Shown here: piece after piece, positions 44,601 through 52,500 of the stretch
How positions within the stretch are numbered: position 1 is the first letter of the stretch
Layout: every line of letters begins with the position of its first letter
Origin: Streptomyces sp. R41
GTDB taxonomy: Bacteria; Actinomycetota; Actinomycetes; Streptomycetales; Streptomycetaceae
Length of the DNA stretch: 64,000 nt
Direction: 5' to 3'
NCBI RefSeq assembly: GCF_041053055.1
Contig: NZ_CP163443.1
Coordinates: 9,469,001 to 9,533,000 of the forward strand
The notes under the pieces: model-generated
The model's database searches: none
Told to the model about the DNA's origin: nothing
Seen by the model: the letters and a program-made list of their open reading frames with translations, nothing else
Translations under genes and position numbers: made by a program

Positions 44601-45153
44601 GCGCGTCGTCCAAGCCCGTCTCCGCCACTTGCACGGCTCCCGGCCACAGAGAACCGTGGACCATCCCTTGGGCGTGCAGTTCGGCCATCGCCTCGGCGAG
44701 CTGGATGAACGCGCGGACGGCACTGCTGCGGTTACGGGTAACACGAGAGAGCGCGTCCTGGTCGGCGAGCGTCCGGTCAGCGGCGCGGCTGGCCACCACG
44801 GCCAGTCCGTCGATACCCGGCCTGACCCGACGGGTGTCCTCCGCGTCGACGAATCCGCCCTCCAGTACCTCGGGCAGACCGGGCGACCCGCGTCCGAGCT
44901 GAAGCAGCCGTCTCATCTCAAGGTCCCACAGAGTGCCACTGCCGCGGCCCAGTCCGACATACACATGTAGGTCCACAGGCAGTCCGGCCTGATCGACGAC
45001 CCGGTACCGCCATGCGCTGCCCGGCAGCATCTCCGCCACGTGATGAGGAGCCACTGGATATCTGGACATGGCATAGGGGCCGAATCGACTGCTCTGCGGC
45101 TCGCAGCAGAAGAAGCGGACCAGAGCGTCGACATCGGTCCGTGCTGCCGTCAT
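41626..45153 (-). CDS. pseudokinase fused to an SF1 (COG1112-type) helicase, Mokosh MkoA-like
   Basis: The protein has 1175 residues from ATG 45153, which has a TGGAGG site correctly spaced; ATGs at 45201 and 45198 do not. Residues 40-310 are kinase-like: the catalytic loop at 166-174 reads HGSLWPGAV instead of HRDLKPxN, and DFG is HFE, while APE (220-223) and the DVYSLA helix remain. It is a pseudokinase. The helicase part has Walker A at 690-698 (GPPGSGKTT), VVVEEAARA (motif II), GDHRQLP (III), QYRM (IV), TAHSFQGREAE (V) and NVLLSRARS (VI), an UPF1/DNA2-like SF1 helicase. Kinase plus COG1112 helicase next to a PLD protein is the type I Mokosh plan. Confidence 0.85.
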   Translation of the reverse strand: MTAARTDVDALVRFFCCEPQSSRFGPYAMSRYPVAPHHVAEMLPGSAWRYRVVDQAGLPVDLHVYVGLGRGSGTLWDLEMRRLLQLGRGSPGLPEVLEGGFVDAEDTRRVRPGIDGLAVVASRAADRTLADQDALSRVTRNRSSAVRAFIQLAEAMAELHAQGMVHGSLWPGAVQVAETGLDDAHAGCRLAHFEMTSLVANHARLARRPLPLDAQAVPYAAPEMRTATTALPLEQVARSDVYSLAAIAREWFGGAQERSPFDTPSRECEPGSPELPVPAVLQELLTRMLGPAAARPPAAEAAQRLRDVEHVVAVPGVPSTERPYLLLCPWEQMSHALGIRGWIGTQPGTADERRETAAVIAADLRRGLLVHSPRGAGPFLPDAPPWSGEARYVLIGESAAWFCVPFRQPEALGRPGEHRSDALVVKYFVELPSGALEALIRESPRLKIPAVEVRPFALGQQLHEPTLENRPSWARLLRTSTDRVSAEDALFHEAVTWLLRYQSVLLRARCYACIAVQEGPIMEVRLDRERDRARLFESPLLLQYAQSSGNRPEFGDLMARLETDGPTVVELVGDLNGRPATSEHRSRWFAIPTGPDRVALRPADPGNRPPPVHCWIRPAEDAATAAQLKAQGSAVEELRRMPQLRSQLREPLSHILGGDRWASAAGALPSESAVAVREMLTSSPFYALQGPPGSGKTTVAAKAVAAWLRTFPNSRVLISAQSNAAVDALAERILAEFGALDPDGRPTGEDDVLAWRPAVADGNRVSPSVRAWSGPELTERVVRRSRTEVTAALSTGVEPGMREVLQRWQHLSNDPRTMLELADRVARSANLVFATCAMSRPSVLSPYGERDLFDWVVVEEAARAWPTELALPLTRGSRWTLLGDHRQLPAHGREDLDRFLDRLDSKSLAEVGIAPEHRHSYGQVFDLFRNLFDPEFGPGAPERPVRRLTVQYRMAGPISQLVGEAFYPVPSAGGEPPRSGLLYGGPPRSSPPGIPPVLAGRSVVWVNTHGRPDCRDEPAWANPGEAAVAAQLAEQITPSPATVSPGHGLDRLAVLTVYRRQRDLLLRWQALAGRVWTAHSFQGREAETVIVSLVRDTRRGPEGLDEARPWLSLGHLSQPQLVNVLLSRARSLLVLVGDFEHFAGYDATVWGQICRTVAGQHAVIPADDLCPAEER

Positions 45154-45363
45154 GAGAGACGCCTCCAGGCTGTGCGCGGAGATCCGATTCTTCCGCATCA
45201 AGCACTTCGACGAGCAGGAATCCGGACGATTTCCTGGACCCCGCTCTCGGTCGGTTCGGGAGCAACCGTGGGTCGCTGTCGGTTCGCGACGCTACGACGA
45301 ACACTTCAAGCCATCTCGGATGCATACTCTCAGTCGGCTGCTGAGCATTGTCCCGTAAATGAT
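45154..45363 (-). promoter_or_regulatory. 5' region of the helicase operon
   Basis: This stretch of about 210 bases lies between the hypothetical gene (46005-45364) and the helicase start. It could hold a promoter or simply be an untranslated spacer. I see no firm promoter motif. Confidence 0.25.
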
Positions 45364-46005
45364 CTACGGCGGGCCGGCTGGCTTGCTGGTTACTCCGTCA
45401 TCCGGCCAGCTGGTGGACGCAGCGCGGTCCACCCGCCAGGCTGGGATGGCCCCGGAAGGTTCACCGGGACGGCCGCACCCGTAGTACTGCCGACCGCCGT
45501 CGAAGCCGCAGCGCCGCCCTTTCGCTCGCGGAGTGGGGCGGGGAGCGTAAGCGCGTCGGCGGTCAGCCGGGGCAGCGTAGAAGCAGGGCTGCCCGAGGAA
45601 GCCCCGGACACAGGCGGCCTCCGCGCGGAGCCGTTGGTCGGAGTGGCCGAGGGGCAGGGGCCAGGCCAGTGAGGTCGTAGGGTCATTGAAATCAGGCTCG
45701 GAGAGGATCAGGTACTCGCCCTGGGTGTCGTGTAGCAGAGTCCGCAGGCCGGGGTGGGCGGCGACGGCGAGCAGCAATCGGGCCTGCCGCCAGCGGGGAC
45801 GGTGGCTCGAACCTCCGCCCCCCGACACGGTCGCGAACGCGCCTTTCTCCAGGCCGGGTTGCTCGTGCCAGGTAATGGGTCGACCACCGACGTCGCGCTC
45901 CGCCCGGTACCACTCGACGTACGCCTCCCGGCGAGGCGCGGACCGCTCCATGAGGTCGATGACGAACCTGTCCACGTCGCCCCACCAGTCACGGCCGAGC
46001 GACAT
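45364..46005 (-). CDS. hypothetical protein, first gene before the helicase operon
   Basis: From ATG 46005 the protein has 213 residues: MSLGRDWWGDVDRFVIDLM, VEWYRAERDVGGRPITWHEQ, LLLAVAAHPGLRTLLHDT and EPDFNDPTTSLAWPLP are well-formed segments. The last 70 residues are Arg/Pro/Gly-rich and may be out of frame with the original gene. The open frame extends to 46125, but that part overlaps repeat copy B and reads as low-complexity. No family was recognised. It is on the same strand as the helicase operon and inside the repeat-bounded cassette. Confidence 0.5.
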   Translation of the reverse strand: MSLGRDWWGDVDRFVIDLMERSAPRREAYVEWYRAERDVGGRPITWHEQPGLEKGAFATVSGGGGSSHRPRWRQARLLLAVAAHPGLRTLLHDTQGEYLILSEPDFNDPTTSLAWPLPLGHSDQRLRAEAACVRGFLGQPCFYAAPADRRRAYAPRPTPRAKGRRCGFDGGRQYYGCGRPGEPSGAIPAWRVDRAASTSWPDDGVTSKPAGPP

Positions 46006-46059
46006 TGACTCGACAGCGTCAGCGACGAGGCGCCGTGGGGTATGTCCTCCGGCGCCATT

Positions 46060-46305
46060 TGGTCCGCGACTGGTCTGGGAGAGACTACTTCGAGGCCCCG
46101 TGTCGGGTTGCCTGGAGCGCAACAATGCCTCCAGGCCACCCGCCTTCAGGCTCTAGAAGAAGCCAAGCTTCTGAGGGCTGTAAGAACAAAGAATGTTCTT
46201 CGTCTCATGGTGGTACCGGAGTCGTTTCCGCTGTGACCAGCGAAGACGTTGGGCCCGGCGTGGGACGAAGGTGAGCTGGTCCTGGATTGGTTCGGATCTT
46301 CAGGT
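46060..46305 (+). repeat. island repeat, copy B
   Basis: The core 46104-46216 matches copy A at 33697-33809 without gaps (about 92 percent). The upstream block GGTCCGCG (46061) is present but 44 bases closer to the core than in copy A. Downstream blocks TGACCAG (46234) and GGTTCGGATC (46289) keep the same spacing within one base. The hairpin GGGTTGCCTGGAG / CTCCAGGCCACCC keeps 12 of 13 pairs although the sequence differs from copy A. It lies about 100 bases upstream of the hypothetical gene, in the same orientation as copies A and C. Confidence 0.8.
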
Positions 46306-46372
46306 GATGCGGGGCTTTCGTGTTGGTTCGCAGTCGGCTTCGAGGCTCCAGCCCCGCAGCAATGTCATCGGT

Positions 46373-46423
46373 CCGGTTCGAGGAGCGTCGGCCGATGGCA
46401 TCACTCGACGCTCCTCGGACCGG
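46373..46423. repeat. 18-bp inverted repeat around a 15-base loop
   Basis: CCGGTTCGAGGAGCGTCG (46373-46390) faces CGACGCTCCTCGGACCGG (46406-46423), with a single mismatch. The structure lies just past repeat copy B in a gene-free stretch. It could fold as RNA or act as a protein-binding or recombination site. Confidence 0.7.
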
Positions 46424-46555
46424 TGGGAGCGAGTGCCGCGAATTGAGCGCTGGAGGATTGCGGGCGGCGTGCTCCACGACCGGTGGACGGGCTATCTGGA
46501 CGACAGAACCCGGCGTACAGCCCGACTCGTCTGCCGCCACCTGCGGCTTTGCTTA

Positions 46556-46591
46556 GGAAAGGGCCTCTGACCTGTGTCGGAGGCCCTTTCC
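46556..46591. terminator. perfect 12-bp hairpin terminator
   Basis: GGAAAGGGCCTC, a 12-base loop, and GAGGCCCTTTCC form a perfect stem followed by GATCTTTCG. It is preceded by no gene I can name on the plus strand, which suggests either a small RNA or a lost gene upstream, or a bidirectional stop for the minus-strand genes at 47 kb. Confidence 0.7.
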
Positions 46592-47015
46592 GATCTTTCG
46601 GGGGCTTGCCGTGTTAGGCGGTGAAAAGTCGCTTGGAAGTCCCTCGGACAACGCTGAAAGTCCCTGACAAATCCCTGGAGCGGAGGGGCGGGCGAGGTCT
46701 CTGGGCAGGGCGTTTGCGACAGCCACCGGAACCTTACGCTGGAGTCGCCCACTTCGGGGCCGTCTTGGATCGCCGGGATTACGCGGTCCTGGCGTTGGTG
46801 ATGGCGATCCGCCTGTGAACGACGGCGTATACAGCTGCACAGTTCGACCTGGTCGACGATCTTCGACTGCTCGGGCCGCTCCGTGAGCGGGATCAGATGG
46901 CTGAACACCTGCTTGTTACGCGGCCACATCTCTTTCGTGTATATCTGCAGCCTCGTGCCGAGCGGCAGCTGCCGTAGCAGGTACCGAGCGTCGAGTCGTT
47001 GCTTGGGCCCGGGAG
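46592..47015. other. stretch without a clear gene; possible frameshifted coding remnant on the minus strand
   Basis: On the minus strand one frame reads PIAPGPKQRLDARYLLRQLP, then GTRLQIYTKEMWPRNKQVFS and HLIPLTERPEQSKIVDQVE, which looks protein-like. It is one frame away from the small Cys-containing frame at 47016-47144. This may be a gene broken by a frameshift near 47030. I cannot assign a family. Confidence 0.3.
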
Positions 47016-47144
47016 CTATTGGAGGTGGTGAGACCCAGAACGCCGGTCATTGTGGGACGGGACGATGTCGCTGCCGCCGGCCCACCTCGTACCGCATACG
47101 CGGCACTTGACGTGCCAGTCGTCCCCAGGTTCTTGGAAGATCAC
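47016..47144 (-). CDS. small frame with a CxxC knuckle, possibly the start of a broken gene
   Basis: A 42-residue frame starts at GTG 47144, overlapping the stop of the upstream gene by four bases (GTGA), with AAAGGAG just before. It reads VIFQEPGDDWHVKCRVCGTR then WAGGSDIVPSHNDRR and ends soon after. The coupling and the CRVC knuckle suggest a real gene start. The continuation seems to be in another frame (46592-47015), so it may be a pseudogene. Confidence 0.35.
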   Translation of the reverse strand: MIFQEPGDDWHVKCRVCGTRWAGGSDIVPSHNDRRSGSHHLQ

Positions 47145-47905
47145 CTCTCCTTTCTGCCCGTCCCGGGGCAGTCTCTCCGGGCGTCTGCGTCACGCGGCGC
47201 GGCCTCGGGCGCCTTCCGTTGCTGCCGCGTGGACTCCTGCGAGCTGTCGACATGGTCGGGGCCCTCGACGACACGGCGCTTCGTGTCCTCGTGGGTGACG
47301 GCGCCCAGAGACACCTTCATGCCCAGGGTCAGGAATCCGTAGAACATCTGTCGGTACCACTCGCCGTGCTGCTCCAGCTCGGGCGGGGCGTCGATCAGGT
47401 ACGAGTCCTTGGCGGGCTCGGTGTGTTCGAAGTGCCGATACAGGGTGACCGGGAAGCACGTGCCCGGGTCCTTCGGGTTGAACGGGTTGGACAGGGCCGT
47501 GAATGTCCAGGCGCGAGCCCATGAGGGTACCTCGTGCCCGCCCTGGGACAGCACAAGTGCCGCCTCCGCGCACCGGTGAAGACGTGGTCGGATGCGCACG
47601 GCGAGCGATCCGCGCTGCACGATGCGCCACGGTGGCTCCGCGCCATGCTGCGTAGCGTCGAAGAACAATGCCCTGCGCAGTTTGCCGTAGTCGGCCGCAG
47701 CCCGCGACAGCGCCATCGAGTCGTCCGCGAGCTGATGGGTGGTGTCACAGGAGTGCCGCAGGTCACGGTAGGCGGTCAGCCGCTGCCGGACGGTGGGTGC
47801 AAGGAACGAGTCCAATCCACCCATGAACCAGGCCTGCTCTGCTGCCTCCGCGGTGAACAGAGCTCCGTTGTATCCGTCGTCGTACTGCTCGTCGATCGTC
47901 TTCAC
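47141..47905 (-). CDS. hypothetical protein downstream of the secretion cluster
   Basis: The 254-residue protein starts at GTG 47905, which has an excellent GGGAGGG site; the longer frames from 47941 and 48040 do not. Segments such as KTIDEQYDDGYNGALFTAEA, WFMGGLDSFLAPTVRQRL, LVLSQGGHEVPSWARAWTF and HGEWYRQMFYGFLTLGMKV look like a folded alpha/beta protein. The C-terminal 40 residues are charged and disordered. No family was recognised and no membrane helix is seen. It lies about 190 bases past the last secretion-cluster gene on the same strand. Confidence 0.6.
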   Translation of the reverse strand: MKTIDEQYDDGYNGALFTAEAAEQAWFMGGLDSFLAPTVRQRLTAYRDLRHSCDTTHQLADDSMALSRAAADYGKLRRALFFDATQHGAEPPWRIVQRGSLAVRIRPRLHRCAEAALVLSQGGHEVPSWARAWTFTALSNPFNPKDPGTCFPVTLYRHFEHTEPAKDSYLIDAPPELEQHGEWYRQMFYGFLTLGMKVSLGAVTHEDTKRRVVEGPDHVDSSQESTRQQRKAPEAAPRDADARRDCPGTGRKER

Positions 47906-48095
47906 TGCTTCCCTCCCTGGCAATTGAGACGCCGAATTCATTCCGATCACCGGGGTCGGGGATCGAATGGGGCTCCTGGCATCCCATGGTTTCAGATAAT
48001 TGGGACAGTCTGTTATGAATTGCACCGAACTGAGTCGCATGGGCTTGCGTCACGGGCGCTGTGCGGAGTTCGTACTCCGCTGGGCGAGGGCATTG

Positions 48096-49541
48096 TCAGT
48101 TCGCCGACCGTCCGGGCCGCCGCCCCAGGTGCTGGTTGAGCTGTTGGAGCCTGGTCCAGGCGACCGGGTCCGTGCCGTCGCCCAGGGGATAGCGCAGAGC
48201 CGGTCTGGCTGTGGGGCCGAGGCGCATCGGGGTCACGTCGAGGGTGGGGTTCTCGGCGTGGGTGAGGCCGATGTCGCGAACGGAATCCGGGCCGAGAGTG
48301 AAGGACACGGGTATGGGCGGGGGTTCGAGGTGCGGCGGAATGGTCAGGTCGCGTCGTGCGGTGCGCAGGGTGGTGAGCAGGGAGGTCAGGCCGTGCTGGG
48401 TGGCGAGGGTTTCGGCCAGGTCGGGGAGAGAGTCGAGGGGCACGGTTTCGTCGGGGCCGTAGCCGAGGGCGAGGGTGGTGTGTTCCTCGATGCCTGCGGG
48501 GGTGTGGGTGATGCGGGTGGTGGCGATGGTTGGGTGTTCGAGTGCGCCGATTGCGATGAGCCACGTGGGGGCCGATTGCTGGGCTCGGGCGCGGGCCAGG
48601 TCCGTCAACTGGCGTTTGTTCCAGGGGAGGTTGACGGGTTCGGCGGTGGACCAGCCGGCGGGCGGGGCGCCGGTGAGGTGGTGCCAGGCGGTTTCCAGGG
48701 CGTCGCCGAGGAGGAGGTCCTCGGTGGCGGGGTGGAGGGTACGGAGGGTGAGCAGGAGTTGTCGTTCGCCTTGTGCCACGGGGGGATTGCCTGGGGGGTG
48801 GAAGGCTTCCGCGAGGCGGGGTTTGCCGTCGGTGTCCTTGGTGGGGGCGAATGCGCCGTCGGCCCAGTGGAGTTCGGCGCCGGAGAGGCCGTCGTAGTAG
48901 CCGGATGCGGGGTGTTGGACGACCCAGCGGTGGGGGTGGCCGCCCAGGGCGTTGCGGGTGGGCAGGGTGAGGCGGGTGTGAGGCGGGGTGACGATCTGCA
49001 GGGCGCGGCCGGTGGTGATGGCGGTGCTCAGGGTGTCGGACAGCCAGCTGGTCATGGGGATGAGCGGGCGGTCCTGGATGACGATGGCGGCCCAGTCGGT
49101 GAGGATATCGGCGGCCGGCGGTGTGGTGGTGCCGGGGGCCGGAGCCGTGGTGGTTTGTGTGCTGAGGGGGACGACGTCGGTGTGGGCGGCCTCGGGGGGC
49201 CAGACGGTGCCGCCGAGGACGGTGGCCAGGCGTCCGGCGAAGGAGCCGGCCAGGCGTTCGGCCTCCGCGAGGGCGGTGGTGGCGCGGGCTTCGGTCCACC
49301 ACAGGGGGGTGTCGGGGGCCTGGGTGCGCGGGCCGAGCAGCCGGGAGACCTCGCCTGGTACCTGGAGCAGTAGCGGTACCTCTACGGAGAGGAGGGGGTG
49401 TCCTGTGGGGGTGCACAGCTGGGTTATGGCGCCGTCGGCGAGGGCGTGGATGCGCAGGTCGGGGCCGCCCGCGTACAGGCCCGCGAGCACGGTGACCGGG
49501 TCGGGCATCTTCTCGGTGAGGGCGATGACGTCCTTGGTCAC
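48096..49541 (-). CDS. DUF6177-type protein of actinobacterial type VII secretion loci
   Basis: The 481-residue protein opens MTKDVIALTEKMPDPVTVLA and has DWAAIVIQDRPLIPMTSWLSDTLSTAI, LTLPTRNALGGHPHRWVVQ and YYDGLSGAELHWADGAF. This pattern is that of the DUF6177 proteins that accompany EccC genes in Streptomyces. No membrane helix or catalytic motif is visible. Its start overlaps the stop of eccC by four bases (ATGA at 49538-49541), so it is coupled to it. Its role in secretion is unknown; the link is by position and family memory. Confidence 0.7.
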   Translation of the reverse strand: MTKDVIALTEKMPDPVTVLAGLYAGGPDLRIHALADGAITQLCTPTGHPLLSVEVPLLLQVPGEVSRLLGPRTQAPDTPLWWTEARATTALAEAERLAGSFAGRLATVLGGTVWPPEAAHTDVVPLSTQTTTAPAPGTTTPPAADILTDWAAIVIQDRPLIPMTSWLSDTLSTAITTGRALQIVTPPHTRLTLPTRNALGGHPHRWVVQHPASGYYDGLSGAELHWADGAFAPTKDTDGKPRLAEAFHPPGNPPVAQGERQLLLTLRTLHPATEDLLLGDALETAWHHLTGAPPAGWSTAEPVNLPWNKRQLTDLARARAQQSAPTWLIAIGALEHPTIATTRITHTPAGIEEHTTLALGYGPDETVPLDSLPDLAETLATQHGLTSLLTTLRTARRDLTIPPHLEPPPIPVSFTLGPDSVRDIGLTHAENPTLDVTPMRLGPTARPALRYPLGDGTDPVAWTRLQQLNQHLGRRPGRSAN

Positions 49542-52500
49542 AACTGCTCAGTTCTGTCGGTCTGGTCGGCGTGGGTGAGGGCCGTCTGGATGAGCTGGTG
49601 GCGGCGGCCTCGGCGGATGAGGGTGCCTCGGCCGGGCGGCTGGACGGAGGCGTACAGGCCCGGGAAGAGCTGGCCCTCGGTGCGGTCGCCGGTCATCAGC
49701 AGGGCGGTGGTACCGGTCTCGCGCAGGGTGGTGAGGAAGGGCTCGTACAGGGCGCGGGCGGATCCGGCGACCCGGCGGGTGACGATGAAGTGCAGGCCGA
49801 TGTCAGGGGCGGAGGAGACGTAGGGCAGGAAAGGGGCGAGGGGCTGCTGGCCCGCGGTGGTGAGGATGTCGTAGTCGTCGACGAGGATGACGATGCGCGG
49901 CCCGGTGAAGGCGGGCTCCAGGATCGGCGCATCGGGGTCCGCCGTCTCCGGCAGCCGCTTCTCCAACTCGGTGGCGATGCCGCTGGCCAGAGCGGCGGCG
50001 AGTTTCGCGTTGTGGGCGTAGCCGCCGCGGTACGGCTCGGGGATCACACCGCGCAGGCCGCGGCGCGGGTCGAAGACGCCGAAGACCAGTTCCGTGTCGG
50101 TGTAGCGGGCGGTGAGTTGGCCCGCGATGAGCTTGAGCAGGTTGGTCTTGCCGCACTCGTTGTCGCCGAGGATCAGCAGGTGCTGATCGGTGCCGAAGAG
50201 GTCGAGGAGGGCGGGGGCGAGGGCGTCCTGGTCCAGGCCGAGGGGGATCCGGGTGGGTTCGGTGGCCGGCGAGGGCAGCCGGGCGGCGTCCAGGTGGGTG
50301 GGCAGGACCCGTACGGGTGGGGCGAGTTCGCCGTGCCAGGCGGCGCGGAGGGTGCGCGCCGCCTCCTCCAGGGCATCGCCCAGGTTGGCCGTGGAGGCCT
50401 GGCCGTCGATGCGGGGCAGCGCGGCGTGCGCGAACAGCTTGCCGTCGGTCAGGGCCCGGCCCGGGGTGTCTGGGCCGAGGGTCTGTGACAGTTTGCGGTC
50501 GACGGAGGAGTCGGCGGGGTCGTTGAGCCGCAGCTCGATCCGGCTGCCGAACATCGACTGAGTGTTGATACGTACGTCGTTCCAGCGCAGCATGCCCGCG
50601 ACGATGTGGATGCCGTAGCCGCCGCCGCGCTTGAGCAGGTCGGCGATGGATTCTTCGAGGTCGTTGAACTCCTCGCGCAGTTGGCCGAATCCGTCGATGA
50701 GCAGTACCACGTCGGTCGAGCCGAGTTCGGTCAGCTTGCCCGCGGACCGCAGGGCGCGTAGTTGGTCGACGGAGTCGATGCCGTAGGTGCGGAAGGCCTC
50801 TTCGCGCTGGTTGAGCATGGCGCGGACCTCGGCGACGGTGCGGGTGGCCCGTTCGTGGTCGGCGCGGGAGGCGATCCCGCCGACGTGCGGCAGCCCGGAC
50901 AGCGCGGCCAGGCCGCCGCCGACCAGGTCGAGGCCATAGAGGGCGACCTCGTTCGGGGTGTGCGTGAGGGCCAGGGACAGGGCCAGGGTGCGCAGCAGCG
51001 TGGTCTTGCCGGACTGCGGCCCGCCGATGACCGCGGTGTGGCCGCCGGCGGTGTTCAGGTCGTGCACCCAGGGTCCCTGCCATTGCCGGGCCGGATCGTC
51101 CAGCACTCCCAGCGGCACCCGCATTACGCCATGGCTGGGGGTGAGGTGCAGGCCGCGCGGGGAGGCCTGCACCGGGCCGGCGGCTTGGTCGAGGGTGAGG
51201 GCGTTGGGGAGCGGGGGCAGCCAGATGCGGCGCACCGGCGGTGCGGCGACGGCGAGTTGGTCGACCATGGTGGACATGACGGTCGGGCCGGTCTCGCGTT
51301 CCCGCATCGCCGGTGGCTCGTCCGCTGTCTCCGTGGGCGAGGGGAGGGTGTTGAAGGCGGGATACGTCCACACGAGCGGCTCGGCGTCGGCATTCTCGCG
51401 CCGGGCGGGGCCGTGGTAGGCGCCGGAGACGAAGCCCGCCTTGAAGCGTTCGTACGTGGAGGTGTCGACCTTCAGGTAGCCGAAGCCCGGCAGCGGCGGT
51501 AGCTGGAAGGCGTCCGTGGTGTCCAGGACCGTACGCGACTCGTCGGCGGAGAAGGTGCGCAGGCCGAGGCGGTAGGACAGGTAGGTGTCCAGGCCCTTGA
51601 GCTTGCCGGATTCGATGCGCTGGCCGGACAGCAGCAGATGGACGCCGATGGAGCGGCCGATGCGGCCGATGGAGAGGAACAGGTCGATGAAGTCGGGCTT
51701 GGCGGTGAGGAGTTCGCCGAACTCGTCGATGACGACGAACAGGTGTGGCAGTGGCTCCAGGTCGGGCCGCTTTGTGGCGCGCAGCGCGGCATAGTGGCCG
51801 ATGTCGGCGATGTTCCCGGCGTCTTTGAGGACCTGCTGGCGGCGCTTGACCTCGCCGGCCAGGCTGGTGTGGACGCGCTCGACGAGTCCGGCCTCGTTCT
51901 CCAGGTTGGTGATCACTCCGGCCACGTGCGGGAGGTGGGTGAACGGGGCGAAGGTGGCGCCGCCCTTGTAGTCGACCAGCACCATCGCCAGGTCCTCGGG
52001 CGTGTGGGTGGCGACGAGCGCGAGGACCAGGGTGCGCAGCAGTTCGCTCTTGCCGGAGCCGGTGGCGCCCACGCACAGCCCGTGCGGGCCCATGCCGAGT
52101 TCGGCGGACTCCTTCAGGTCCAGCAGGACCGGTCGATGGCGGTCGTTGAGGCCGATGGGGACGCGCAGGAAGTCCCGCTCCCCGCGTGGCGCCCAGAGTC
52201 GTACGAGGTCGAGGGCGGCTGGGTCGTCGATGCCCAGCAGGTCGGGGAAGTCCACCGGCCCCGAGACCGGGGTGCCCTCGGCCGCCGACTCCGCGGACAG
52301 CCGCAGCGGGGCGAGCAGCCGGGCCAGGCCCTCCGCGCCCGGCACGCTGACCGCGTCCGCGACCCCCTGGCCGGGCAGGGCGTCGGGGGTGCGCAGGTCC
52401 TCGACGGTGACCCGGTCGCCGTCGACGGTGATCCGCACGCTGACCTGGTCCGGTTCGTGGATCTGCTGCTGCAGCAGGTGGAGCACGGTGATCCCCATGT

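Noticed and set aside
41626..45153. DISARM or BREX as identity of the helicase cassette
   Set aside because: There is no methyltransferase, DUF1998 protein or alkaline-phosphatase-like gene; the helicase is SF1 with a pseudokinase, which fits Mokosh better.
33697..46216. Reading repeats A and B as att sites of an integrative element
   Set aside because: No integrase, excisionase or tRNA gene lies inside or next to them, and a third copy exists; direct repeats are kept as a finding without that claim.
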